From NCBI GenBank assembly GCA_002839125.1, contig PGXI01000008.1, positions 1 to 21,222 on the forward strand: a stretch of 21,222 nt of DNA, in the 5' to 3' direction. The notes under the pieces were generated by a model. It saw only the letters and a program-made list of their open reading frames with translations. It did no database searches and was not told the DNA's origin. The stretch's first letter is position 1, and every line of letters starts with the position of its first letter. Positions 1 to 7,397 of the stretch are shown piece after piece. The stretch comes from Tenericutes bacterium HGW-Tenericutes-5 (GTDB taxonomy: Bacteria; Bacillota_I; Bacilli_A; Izemoplasmatales; Hujiaoplasmataceae). The translations under genes and the position numbers were made by a program.

Positions 1-64
<64 letters not shown>

Positions 65-80
65 TTATTGACGCAAAAAT

Positions 81-110
81 ATGATAACATAAACGAGTAA
101 ATAATGTCAA
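81..110 (-). promoter_or_regulatory. Promoter of tRNA-Gly
   Basis: On the minus strand a perfect -35 box TTGACA (105-110) is followed after 18 bases by TATCAT (81-86), or after 17 bases by TTATCA. A TG lies just before the -10. The start point would fall about 8 to 12 bases before the mature tRNA 5' end at 64. The -35 box begins four bases after the rsmH stop codon, and no terminator is visible between the two genes. Confidence 0.75.
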
Positions 111-113
111 CTA

Positions 114-1040
114 TTATTTATCATTTTTTTCGATAACTCTCAGTTTAGCACTGTGGGCTCTGTTATTATCAGAAAGTTCTGTTTCTTGGGCTGTAACAAC
201 TTTTCTCGTTACAAGATTAATTAAAGGTAATTCATCTGGAATTATGGCCAAACCTCTTGGTATTTCAATCGTTGATAATCGTTTAAATAATTGTTTTACA
301 ATTCTGTCTTCTAAAGAGTGAAAAGTGATGACGGCTAACCTGCCGTTTGGTTTAAGTAGGTCGATTGCTTTTATTAGCGATTCTTCTAGAATTTCCAGTT
401 CTTGATTAACTTCAATTCTAATTGCTTGAAAGACTTTTTTTGCAGGATGTCCTTTTTTGTTAAGTTCTTTATTCGGCATTGCTTCTTTGATAATATCTAC
501 TAGTTCAAAAGTTGTGTTTATTGGTTTTAAAGTTCGATGTTTTATAATATTTCTAGCAATGAAGCGTGCATATTTTTCTTCACCATATTCAAAAAAGATT
601 TTAATCAAATCTTCGAATGAGTAATTATTAACAACATAATATGCGTCAAGACTAGCCTTTTGGTCCATTCTCATATCCAAAGGTGCATCATATCGGTAGG
701 AGAAACCTCTTTCGGGAATATCAAATTGAAATGATGATACACCTAGATCGAATATTATACCATCTACTTCTTCTATACCATTTTCAGCTAATTTTTCCTT
801 TGCTTGAAAAAAGTTTGCGTTTATAGCTTGGAAGTTTTTAAATTTTTTCAGTCTTTCACTGGCTTTTTCTATCGCAAAAATATCTTGATCAAAGCCATAC
901 AATTTGCCTTTATCAAGAAGATTAAGTATAACTTCTGAATGACCACCGCCACCTAAAGTCATATCAACATAAATGCCGTTTTTATTAATATTTAGGAGTT
1001 CAATTGTTTCGTTTAAAAGAACTGGGATATGTTTTTCCAT
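114..1040 (-). CDS. rsmH: 16S rRNA (cytosine1402-N4)-methyltransferase RsmH
   Basis: 308 residues, the normal length for RsmH (MraW). This SAM-dependent enzyme methylates N4 of C1402 in the decoding centre of 16S rRNA. The N-terminus HIPVLLNETIELL and the SAM-binding loop DMTLGGGGHS (about residues 26-35) are family hallmarks, as are FDLGVSSFQFD, the DMRMDQ segment, and the C-terminal ITFHSLEDRIVKQLFK block. The ATG at 1040 is preceded by a GGTGG-type ribosome binding site. A TATAAT box (1060-1065, minus strand) lies upstream with no convincing -35, just after the rpmF terminator, so it probably has its own weak promoter. It usually sits behind mraZ at the head of the division and cell wall cluster. 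Here it is isolated between rpmF and a tRNA. Confidence 0.97.
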   Translation of the reverse strand: MEKHIPVLLNETIELLNINKNGIYVDMTLGGGGHSEVILNLLDKGKLYGFDQDIFAIEKASERLKKFKNFQAINANFFQAKEKLAENGIEEVDGIIFDLGVSSFQFDIPERGFSYRYDAPLDMRMDQKASLDAYYVVNNYSFEDLIKIFFEYGEEKYARFIARNIIKHRTLKPINTTFELVDIIKEAMPNKELNKKGHPAKKVFQAIRIEVNQELEILEESLIKAIDLLKPNGRLAVITFHSLEDRIVKQLFKRLSTIEIPRGLAIIPDELPLINLVTRKVVTAQETELSDNNRAHSAKLRVIEKNDK

Positions 1041-1080
1041 TATTTACACCACCAAAGTAATTATATCATAAAGGCAAAAG

Positions 1081-1102
1081 AAAAACGTTGAAATTTCAAC
1101 GT
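1081..1102 (-). terminator. Rho-independent terminator after rpmF
   Basis: 1085-1102 is a perfect 18-base palindrome forming a seven-pair stem (ACGTTGA/TCAACGT) with loop AATT. On the minus strand it runs into TTTTCTTTT, 10 bases past the rpmF stop. It separates yceD-rpmF from rsmH. Confidence 0.85.
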
Positions 1103-1112
1103 ATCTTTTCTT

Positions 1113-1310
1113 TTATTCTGCTGCTTCTTTTTCTGGTTTTGGTTCAACTACCAATTTACCTTTGTAGAACCCACATGATTTACAAACTTGGTGAGATAAT
1201 GTTAATTCACCGCAATTAGGACAAACAGCCATTGCTGGAGCATGTAATTTAAAATGTGTTCTTCTTTTTCTTTTTTGTGTTTTACTAATTCGTCTTTGTG
1301 GTACTGCCAT
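1113..1310 (-). CDS. rpmF: 50S ribosomal protein L32, zinc-binding form
   Basis: 65 residues. The N-terminus MAVPQRRISKTQKRKRRTH is typical of bacterial L32. Four cysteines (C30, C33, C43, C46) form two CxxC knuckles, so this is the zinc-binding (C+) version rather than the zinc-independent paralogue. L32 belongs to the large ribosomal subunit. The ATG is preceded by GAGGAGGG with 7-base spacing, and that ribosome binding site overlaps the stop codon of yceD. The yceD-rpmF pair is a widely conserved operon. A terminator follows directly. Confidence 0.97.
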   Translation of the reverse strand: MAVPQRRISKTQKRKRRTHFKLHAPAMAVCPNCGELTLSHQVCKSCGFYKGKLVVEPKPEKEAAE

Positions 1311-1323
1311 GTTAATTCCCTCC

Positions 1324-1800
1324 TCACTTCTTTAATTTTGCGAATGGATTGCTTGATTCTATTTCTTCTTCAGTTAGTTTGGTGACTTCGTCATGATAAT
1401 CTTGATAAGCATCTTTTGAAATAACTCGCATTGGTTTTTCAACTAATATTTCCGAGAAAATATATGGTTTCAAATCTATGGTTATTCCTTCGATTACATG
1501 AGTGTCATCATCAATGAAACTTAGTGAAAAATTAATCTGTGAATGAAAGTCTAAAGCAACTTCAACTTCTTTTAAAGTTATTGAACAAAGCATTATAAGA
1601 GTAGTTTTGATGTCTAGATTAAAACTAAACATTTCTTCAGAATGAAAATACTCATATTCGCCAGAAACTTCTGTTTCCAAGATATCAATAAGATCTTCAA
1701 ACTCTTTACTTAAGTAAGGTCTTAAGTCGAGTTTTGCCTGAATAAAATTCTCATTGTTTGCTTTCTTAATAAGCTCATGAATTGTCCATTTCAATTCCAT
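1324..1800 (-). CDS. yceD: YceD/YlbN family protein (DUF177), large-ribosome-subunit related
   Basis: 158 residues if started at the ATG at 1800. The N-terminus MELKWTIHELIKKAN resembles B. subtilis YlbN. The centre has the family's LC-x-V/I strand (TTLIMLCSITLKEVEVALDF), and the C-terminus ends in the typical NPFAKLKK tail. Members have been linked to 23S rRNA or large-subunit maturation, and the gene nearly always precedes rpmF, as here. An in-frame TTG at 1821 was rejected because it lies in the -10 box. The GAGG before the ATG is only two bases away and the leader is very short, so initiation may be unusual. The biochemical function is not established by the sequence. Confidence 0.9.
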   Translation of the reverse strand: MELKWTIHELIKKANNENFIQAKLDLRPYLSKEFEDLIDILETEVSGEYEYFHSEEMFSFNLDIKTTLIMLCSITLKEVEVALDFHSQINFSLSFIDDDTHVIEGITIDLKPYIFSEILVEKPMRVISKDAYQDYHDEVTKLTEEEIESSNPFAKLKK

Positions 1801-1820
1801 CACCTCATCACAGCATATCA

Positions 1821-1849
1821 ATTATACTTTTTAATAGTTTAAATGTCAA
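1821..1849 (-). promoter_or_regulatory. Consensus promoter of yceD-rpmF
   Basis: On the minus strand TTGACA (1844-1849), a 17-base spacer and TATAAT (1821-1826) make an exact sigma-A-type consensus promoter. Transcription would start about 15 bases before the yceD ATG at 1800, leaving a very short leader. Such strength suits a ribosomal protein operon. Confidence 0.9.
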
Positions 1850-1892
1850 GAAAAAAATCCAGTAAAATAGAGATTTAAAAAGTCATTTTTGT

Positions 1893-1920
1893 TTGCTTTA
1901 TTTAAGAAATGCGTTATAAT
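1893..1920 (+). promoter_or_regulatory. Promoter of mrp
   Basis: TTGCTT (1893-1898), a 16-base spacer and TATAAT (1915-1920) face rightward toward mrp. The site is back to back with the yceD promoter in a gap of about 150 bases. Confidence 0.7.
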
Positions 1921-1949
1921 TAAAATCGTCATGGAAAGGATTGAGTAAA

Positions 1950-2924
1950 ATGGATGAAATCTTAGTTATTAAAGAGAAATTAAGCAGCATTATTGACCCT
2001 AGTACAACCCAAACATTGGCTGAAAATGATAGTATAAAACATGTTGGTATTGATGAAAACAACACTGTAATAATGATTATTGAAGTTGGGGAAAAAGATC
2101 AAAATACCACTAAACAAATCACTAGAGATATAGCTAAAGTTGTTAAACTAGATTTAGGTTATGCTGGAGTAAAAATTGAATTTACAAAAAGAAAGTTAAG
2201 AAATAAAGAAGCTAAAACTTTACTTATTGCTTCTGGTAAAGGTGGAGTTGGAAAATCAACAGTTACAGCTAACTTAGCTTATGCATTAACTAGATTAGGT
2301 AAACGAGTTGGAATAATTGACGCTGATATTTATGGCGCAAATATGCCAAAGATTTTCAATGCGACAAATCATAAACTTATGGGTGATGCTAATGGTAAAA
2401 TCTATCCATTTGAAAAAGATAATATTCAAATGGTTTCTACTGAATATTTGGTAGATGAAAAGCGAGCTTTAATGCTTAGAGGTCCAATGCTCGGAAAAGT
2501 ATTAAAATTATTCTTTGAAGATACCCTTTGGAGCGAAGAAATTGATTATTTCTTAGTCGATTTACCTCCAGGAACTGGTGATATCATGATGGATTTAAAA
2601 AACTTTACTGAAGATGCAAAAATGGTTATTGTTACAACACCTCAAGAAAGTGCAGCTCATATCGCTATAAAGGCAGGATATGCTGCTAAAGATTTATCAC
2701 AAGATGTTATCGGTGTTATTGAAAATATGTCTTATTATGAAGTAAATAATGAATTCCACTATATTTTCGGTAAAGATGGTGGTAAGAGAGTAGCTGACGA
2801 ATTATTAGTTGAGTTACTAGCAACTTTACCAATTACTAAGTATGACAAAATCATTGCTGAAGAAACAGAAATGCCAGGGATAATCTATTTGAATTTAGCT
2901 AAAAAAATAATTAAATTATTATAA
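1950..2924 (+). CDS. mrp: Mrp/NBP35-family P-loop ATPase without cysteines (SalA-like)
   Basis: 324 residues. It has a short N-terminal domain in the position of DUF59 (about 1-80), then a deviant Walker A GKGGVGKST (96-104), DADIYG (124-129), RGPMLGK (177-183) and LPPGTGD (205-211), the hallmarks of the Mrp/ApbC branch of the MinD/ParA superfamily. Canonical Mrp proteins carry or transfer a [4Fe-4S] cluster bridged by a CxxC pair after ENMSYF. Here that segment reads ENMSYYEVNNEFHYIFGKDGG, and the whole protein has no cysteine, so cluster binding by that route is excluded. A SalA-like regulatory ATPase role is therefore as plausible as Fe-S assembly. The start chosen is ATG 1950, nine bases after AAAGGA. 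The in-frame TTG at 1941 touches that site. Monocistronic, convergent with the next gene. Confidence 0.88.
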   Translation: MDEILVIKEKLSSIIDPSTTQTLAENDSIKHVGIDENNTVIMIIEVGEKDQNTTKQITRDIAKVVKLDLGYAGVKIEFTKRKLRNKEAKTLLIASGKGGVGKSTVTANLAYALTRLGKRVGIIDADIYGANMPKIFNATNHKLMGDANGKIYPFEKDNIQMVSTEYLVDEKRALMLRGPMLGKVLKLFFEDTLWSEEIDYFLVDLPPGTGDIMMDLKNFTEDAKMVIVTTPQESAAHIAIKAGYAAKDLSQDVIGVIENMSYYEVNNEFHYIFGKDGGKRVADELLVELLATLPITKYDKIIAEETEMPGIIYLNLAKKIIKLL

Positions 2925-2932
2925 CAACAGTT

Positions 2933-2963
2933 AAGAACTCCTATAAAAAAGGGAGTTCTTTTT
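2933..2963 (+). terminator. Terminator of mrp, shared with the convergent regulator
   Basis: A nine-pair stem AAGAACTCC (2933-2941) / GGAGTTCTT (2952-2960) with a 10-base loop is followed by TTTTT on the plus strand. It fills the gap between two convergent genes and overlaps the regulator's stop. On the minus strand the trailing T run is poor, so it mainly serves mrp. Confidence 0.88.
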
Positions 2964-4218
2964 ATTTGATTGTAATTTTTGGAGCTGATTGAAAAATCTG
3001 TTTGTATTCATTATATTTATTCTTGTAGATTAAAGCGTCTTTATAGCGGTTTTTCTTGGATAAGATGCTAGAAATACTTTCAGTAATTATTTCAATAAAA
3101 AATAAATTTTGATTTTGAACTGCATAATCAAGGCAGTGATTAATCAAGTTTTCTTTTATTGCTTGATCATCTTTAGCTTTCAAACTCTTTAATAATCCTG
3201 CGAAATTAATCTTCGATTGTTTAAGGTAATGAAGTTCTTGTAACTCATTTAAAGATTTATTATACTCTTCTAGTTCTGAGTTATCTAAGTGATATTTTCC
3301 TTTAACAAATAAGCCTAAGAGATAATTATCTGCTTCTTTCTCTAAATGAACTAAGTATATCAGTGGGTCTTTCGTTCTTAAAGCCATTACGATTAAATAG
3401 ATGTTCTTTAAATTCTTTTCTACATATTTAAGTTTATCAAAAACAAAAGTACTTAAGTTGAAGTTCCCTTCGTATACAGAAAATATTTCTTTCCAAATAT
3501 AAAACTCATTGATCCTATTTGTGTTTGCATATTTGTTGAATATTTGCATAGCAATAAATCCAGCATCCATAGATGTTATATTTAGGTGCAGGTTTCCATA
3601 CGCTAAAAATTTAGCGTGATTATATAAACCGTATAAATGTTCTTCACTATAAAGGTTTTTTGCAATATTATCAATCGTAAACTTTGCATTTTTGTAGTCC
3701 TTTATTGCGATATTATAGTAACTAGAAAAAACTAAGAAAACCGAAAAACCATAATCTTCTAAAATGGTTATATAACGAAAAATTTCATTATGAACAATCT
3801 TAGCTTTTTCTAAATCATTGATTAATAGATAGTAACCAAGTTTAACAATTTGAAGAAGGATTGCAAAATCAAACTGAACAATATTATTGTAAAGTTCGGT
3901 GTATCCATCTATATCGCGATAGAAAAACAGCGTAACTGCCTTTTCTAAACTTTTTAGCATTTCGCTAGGAAATGATATCTTATCAGTAGGAATATTCATT
4001 CTTTCCATCAATAGATACAAATGCTCTTGGTTAACAGTTATTTGATTATTTTCAATTTTTGACAAATAAGTGTTAGAGCAGATTCCAATAGCTGCCAACT
4101 CTTGAGTCATTTTTAACTCAATTCTTTTTTTCTTTAAGACTTGACCGACTCCTTTTAAATAATTCTGAGCGATCTTCTCTTTTCTTCTTGTAATCTCAGT
4201 AAGTAATTTAGTCTGCAT
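2962..4218 (-). CDS. XRE-family HTH regulator with long helical (TPR-like) C-terminal region
   Basis: 418 residues from the ATG at 4218, which has AAAGGA six bases upstream. Residues 25-80 form a clear XRE/Cro-type helix-turn-helix (QVLKKKRIELKMTQ, then SNTYLSKIENN). The remaining 340 or so residues are predicted helical, rich in Leu, Tyr and Asn, with paired helices resembling degenerate TPR repeats and no enzyme motif. Size and layout match the RNPP group of cytoplasmic peptide-sensing regulators (NprR and PlcR) and the broader Rgg-like group. Which one is not decided. No signal peptide is present. In-frame ATGs at 4314 and 4254 lie before or at the predicted transcription start and were rejected. 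It has its own promoter and no partner gene. Its targets and any inducing peptide are unknown. Confidence 0.8.
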   Translation of the reverse strand: MQTKLLTEITRRKEKIAQNYLKGVGQVLKKKRIELKMTQELAAIGICSNTYLSKIENNQITVNQEHLYLLMERMNIPTDKISFPSEMLKSLEKAVTLFFYRDIDGYTELYNNIVQFDFAILLQIVKLGYYLLINDLEKAKIVHNEIFRYITILEDYGFSVFLVFSSYYNIAIKDYKNAKFTIDNIAKNLYSEEHLYGLYNHAKFLAYGNLHLNITSMDAGFIAMQIFNKYANTNRINEFYIWKEIFSVYEGNFNLSTFVFDKLKYVEKNLKNIYLIVMALRTKDPLIYLVHLEKEADNYLLGLFVKGKYHLDNSELEEYNKSLNELQELHYLKQSKINFAGLLKSLKAKDDQAIKENLINHCLDYAVQNQNLFFIEIITESISSILSKKNRYKDALIYKNKYNEYKQIFQSAPKITIK

Positions 4219-4261
4219 AAATTTTCCTTTCACTTTTTTTATTTTTAATCGCATTGGTGCA

Positions 4262-4290
4262 ATTATAAAGGATATTTTATAAAAATGAAA
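4262..4290 (-). promoter_or_regulatory. Putative promoter of the HTH regulator
   Basis: TATAAT (4262-4267, minus strand) lies 43 bases before the chosen ATG. The -35 position (4285-4290, TTTCAT) is poor, so only the -10 box is well supported. A weak -35 would fit a regulated or autoregulated gene. Confidence 0.4.
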
Positions 4291-4355
4291 GAATTTTTTA
4301 TTGAAATAATTCATGTTTTGTAAAACCAAAAGAGTTTATTTGTCTATTTTTAGAG

Positions 4356-4386
4356 AAAAAAAGCCGTAAACTAATTTAGTTCCGGC
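4356..4386 (-). terminator. Terminator of the recG-plsX-rnc-dnaD-nth operon, overlapping the nth 3' end
   Basis: On the minus strand GCCG (4383-4386) pairs with CGGC (4363-4366), and the inner arms AACTA/TAGTT pair around a 3-base loop with a small internal bulge. Seven T residues follow (4356-4362). The stem contains the last codons and the TAG stop of nth. No other terminator is seen back to the start of recG. Confidence 0.85.
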
Positions 4387-5006
4387 CACTTACAATATTC
4401 AATTATTGGGCAGTTTTTGCAATTAGGTTTCTTGGCTGTACAGAAATATCTCCCAAAATGAATTAATTTATGATGCAAAGGAATCCATAAATCTTTCGAG
4501 TAAAGGTTCATTAATTTTTCTTCTACGATTAATGGTGTAGAACCTTTTTTTGCAAAGCCTAGTCTTATCGAAACACGTGAGACATGAGTGTCTACAGCTA
4601 TTCTTGGTATATGGTGCATTTCAGCAAGATAAACATTAGCTGTTTTTCTGCCAACACCAGGTAATGATTCTAGTTTACTTTGCTCATTAGGAATAACGCC
4701 ATGAAAATCATTTAATATCTTATTGGTCATAAGATGCAAGTTTTTAGCTTTATTTCTAAAGAGACCTAAATGCTTTATTGATTCTTCTAAGTCTTCTATC
4801 GGTGCCGATGCAAAATCTTCAAGAGTAAGATATTTTTTAAATAGTTTTTCTGTTACTTTGTTTACTGATTGATCAGTTGTCTGAGCACTTAACATTATGG
4901 CGATTAAGAGTTCATGATCTTTTCTATAGTTGAGTTCACAACTAGCGTTAGGAAACAATTTAGTTATTTCATCATAGATTATTTGTGCAGTTTCTTTTTT
5001 TGTCAT
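4371..5006 (-). CDS. nth: Endonuclease III (DNA glycosylase / AP lyase)
   Basis: 211 residues, the full family length. It removes oxidised pyrimidines and cleaves at abasic sites in base-excision repair. The helix-hairpin-helix LPGVGRKTANV (115-125) carries the catalytic lysine K121. VDTHVSR (138-144) carries the catalytic aspartate D139. The C-terminal C-x6-C-x2-C-x5-C motif (C189, C196, C199, C205) binds the [4Fe-4S] cluster. The ATG overlaps the dnaD stop as ATGA, indicating translational coupling. The dnaD-nth order is the same as in B. subtilis. The gene ends inside the operon terminator. Confidence 0.97.
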   Translation of the reverse strand: MTKKETAQIIYDEITKLFPNASCELNYRKDHELLIAIMLSAQTTDQSVNKVTEKLFKKYLTLEDFASAPIEDLEESIKHLGLFRNKAKNLHLMTNKILNDFHGVIPNEQSKLESLPGVGRKTANVYLAEMHHIPRIAVDTHVSRVSIRLGFAKKGSTPLIVEEKLMNLYSKDLWIPLHHKLIHFGRYFCTAKKPNCKNCPIIEYCKWPELN

Positions 5007-5656
5007 GACTCTAAGAAATCCTTAAGAACTTTTGATTTTTTCTTAGTTGTTTTCCTAACTTTAATATCTTGATTAACTTGACGTTTTTTTAAGAGCACTC
5101 CATCAAGATAGCTGATGGAATAACGATGAGCTTTTATCGCTTGAAAAACTGCTTCTTTGATGTCTTCTTTGGTGTATTTATATTCATGTACCCATTTAAT
5201 AATAAGTTCTACTTCAAGTGGTTTTAATTGCTTTTGAAAATTTCTTTCTAGCAATTCAACAACTTCATCTTCTAAGGTATCATATGATTCCTTAGCAGTC
5301 ATTACTTCTTCCATAATTTTGCTTTGATAGAATTCTAGTATTTTACGATAAGTCAAATCAATATCAAAACTCTCTTTTTGTTTACCGTTTTGACCTTTAA
5401 CAAGCATAAAGTTTAGATATTTCTTCTTCATTAGTTCGTCCATAAGGCCAACCGCTTGTTCTTCGGTAATGGTGAGTTTTTTTGTAAGTATTTTTGGCGT
5501 TACAAAGTCGGTTCCTTTAGTTTTTAAAGTGTTAAGTTCCATTAAAAGAAAGGCTTCTAGTTCAGTCAAGCCTAAGTCTTTATAAGTGCTTTTAAGCAAT
5601 CTGTCAAAATCAACGATGCCTTCAGAAATCATTCTTTTAAGTATCAATACTTCCAT
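5003..5656 (-). CDS. dnaD: DnaD-family replication initiation protein
   Basis: About 217 residues from the ATG at 5656. The N-terminal part (to about 90) looks like the winged-helix DnaD_N domain (ILTKKLTITEEQAVGLMDELMKKKYL). The C-terminal part has the DnaB_2-type helix block (ELIIKWVHEYKYTKEDIKEA, then AHRYSISYLDGVLL) that binds DNA. A basic tail follows. DnaD acts with DnaB and DnaI to load helicase at origins and restart sites in low-GC Gram-positives. ATG 5656 lies nine bases after AAGTAGG. ATG 5665 is possible but touches that site. Everything further upstream in frame overlaps rnc. Identification is strengthened by the coupled nth gene. Confidence 0.87.
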   Translation of the reverse strand: MEVLILKRMISEGIVDFDRLLKSTYKDLGLTELEAFLLMELNTLKTKGTDFVTPKILTKKLTITEEQAVGLMDELMKKKYLNFMLVKGQNGKQKESFDIDLTYRKILEFYQSKIMEEVMTAKESYDTLEDEVVELLERNFQKQLKPLEVELIIKWVHEYKYTKEDIKEAVFQAIKAHRYSISYLDGVLLKKRQVNQDIKVRKTTKKKSKVLKDFLES

Positions 5657-5666
5657 ATTATTCATC

Positions 5667-6359
5667 CTACTTACCAGTTTTTTTGTTTGCCAGTTTTTGT
5701 AAGGCCGCAAAAGCAGCGTTTTGTTCTGCTTCTTTTTTACTTTTTCCGATTCCGTCACCCATTATGATTCCTTCATCCATAAATACCCTAGCCACAAACT
5801 CTTTATCATGAGAAGGACCGGATTCAGAAATAATTTCATATCTTAAACTACGTTTATCAGATTGAAGTAGTTCTTGTAATTTGCTTTTATAATCATTGTC
5901 TTCTTTATGAATATTTTTAATAATTGTTGGAAAGACAATCTTTTCAACGATTTTATATACTTCTTTAAGTCCTTTATCAACAAAAACCGCTCCTAAAAAT
6001 GCTTCAAAGGCGTCAGCTAATAACGCCGGCTTTTCTCTTCCACCAGATAGTTCTTCGCCTTTGCCTAATAACAAATAGTCACCCAAATTAAAAGATTTTG
6101 CATAGTTAAAAAGAGCATCTTCACATACTTCCTGTGCTCTCTTTTTAGTTAGAATTCCTTCTGATTCAGGAATATGATCATATAAAAACTTACCGACAAT
6201 TAAGTCGATTACTGCATCGCCAATAAACTCTAATCTCTCATTACTTAAACAATTATTTTCATATGCATATGATGAGTGAGTCATAGCTCTTGTTAGAAGT
6301 TGAAAGTTATTGAAGTTTAAATTGAACATCATTTCTAAATCTTTGATACTTTTACTCAT
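5667..6359 (-). CDS. rnc: Ribonuclease III
   Basis: 230 residues. This endoribonuclease cuts double-stranded RNA and processes rRNA precursors. The signature ERLEFIGDAV (41-50) holds the metal-binding acidic residues E44 and D48, and ADAFEA holds D116 and E119. Residues 156-224 form the double-stranded RNA-binding domain (start DYKSKLQELLQ, end GKSKKEAEQNAAFAAL). AAAGGA eight bases before the ATG supports the start. It overlaps the plsX end by eight bases. In B. subtilis rnc is separated from plsX by fabD, fabG and acpP. Here they touch. Confidence 0.97.
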   Translation of the reverse strand: MSKSIKDLEMMFNLNFNNFQLLTRAMTHSSYAYENNCLSNERLEFIGDAVIDLIVGKFLYDHIPESEGILTKKRAQEVCEDALFNYAKSFNLGDYLLLGKGEELSGGREKPALLADAFEAFLGAVFVDKGLKEVYKIVEKIVFPTIIKNIHKEDNDYKSKLQELLQSDKRSLRYEIISESGPSHDKEFVARVFMDEGIIMGDGIGKSKKEAEQNAAFAALQKLANKKTGK

Positions 6360-7362
6360 CTTCTAAATCCTTTTGACTTTCAACGTATTCTTGAACCGTT
6401 TCAAACACTTTTTCACGGCATATATTAGCAGCCTGACGAATGCCGTTATAGAATCCATACGCTTTAGAAGCACCTTGTGCTTTAATAACCGGTTTATAAA
6501 GACCAAAAATTACTGCACCACCGATTTCTTCAGCGGAAACATGTTGTTTGAAATTCATTAAATTTTTCTTTGCGAATAAAGCGCCTATTTTGCCGAAGAA
6601 AGTACTGGTCAAATGTTTTTTAAGCATTATTGCTAAACCTTTAGCTGCACCTTCAACTGATTTCATAACGATATTAGCAGTAAAACCATCACTGATTAAA
6701 ATATCGCAAGGAGGATCAAAAATTACCTTTGGTTCAACGTTACCATAGAAAGTGAATAAGTCAGTTTCTTTAAATAGTTTAAATACTTCTTGATCAAATT
6801 CTCTACCTTTACCGTCTTCGGTTCCAATATTGATTAAACCAACTGAAGGATTTTCTATCTTTAAGACTTTTTGAGCATAGATTTTAGCGAAATAAGCTTG
6901 TTGGAGCATGTATTCTGGTTTGATGCTAAGATTAGCTCCTGCATCTAAAAGAATTGTTTGCCCACCATCTGCACGTGGTATTAATGGCGCAATAGCAGTT
7001 CTTTTAAACCCTTTCATTCTTCTAACCAATAGATGAGCTCCAGCAATTAAAGCTTGAGTAGCTCCACTAGAAACAACAGCATCATTTTCTTCAAGGCGAA
7101 GGCTTGATAAAGCTACTACCATTGAAGAATCTTTGTGAGTTTTAATAGCTTGAATTGGATTTTTTTCTCCCATTGGTATCGCATATTTTGCGTCTATAAC
7201 ATTAATTCTAGTTGAATCAGTCAAATATTTAGCAATAATATCCTTATCACCATAAAGATTGATTTCGATATCATCAATTTTTTTGATTGCGAGCATAGCT
7301 CCTTGAATCTGTTCTTTTGGGGCATAATCGCCGCCCATTGCGTCAATCCCAATTCTTATCAT
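6352..7362 (-). CDS. plsX: Phosphate acyltransferase PlsX
   Basis: 336 residues from ATG 7362. It interconverts acyl-ACP and acyl-phosphate, the donor used by PlsY in the first acylation of glycerol-3-phosphate, and acts at the membrane periphery. The N-terminus MIRIGIDAMGGDYAPKEQI is diagnostic, as are SSGATQALIAGA, the IPRADGG segment, LLDAGAN and the late VFGLYKPVIKAQGAS block. A GTG at 7371 is in frame, but the ATG matches the family start and is preceded by GGGAGAGG. It lies 35 bases after recG with no clear promoter, so it is probably cotranscribed. No acpP, fapR or fab gene is nearby. Confidence 0.96.
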   Translation of the reverse strand: MIRIGIDAMGGDYAPKEQIQGAMLAIKKIDDIEINLYGDKDIIAKYLTDSTRINVIDAKYAIPMGEKNPIQAIKTHKDSSMVVALSSLRLEENDAVVSSGATQALIAGAHLLVRRMKGFKRTAIAPLIPRADGGQTILLDAGANLSIKPEYMLQQAYFAKIYAQKVLKIENPSVGLINIGTEDGKGREFDQEVFKLFKETDLFTFYGNVEPKVIFDPPCDILISDGFTANIVMKSVEGAAKGLAIMLKKHLTSTFFGKIGALFAKKNLMNFKQHVSAEEIGGAVIFGLYKPVIKAQGASKAYGFYNGIRQAANICREKVFETVQEYVESQKDLEDE

Positions 7363-7397
7363 ATATAACACCTCTCCCTTAAAAAGTATATCACAAT

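Noticed and set aside
4219..4329. N-terminal extension of the HTH regulator (TTG 4329, ATG 4314, ATG 4254)
   Set aside because: It lies at or before the TATAAT box and its predicted start point. The ATG at 4218 has a good ribosome binding site.
5666..5758. N-terminal extension of dnaD
   Set aside because: It overlaps the RNase III double-stranded RNA-binding domain in another frame and does not match DnaD.
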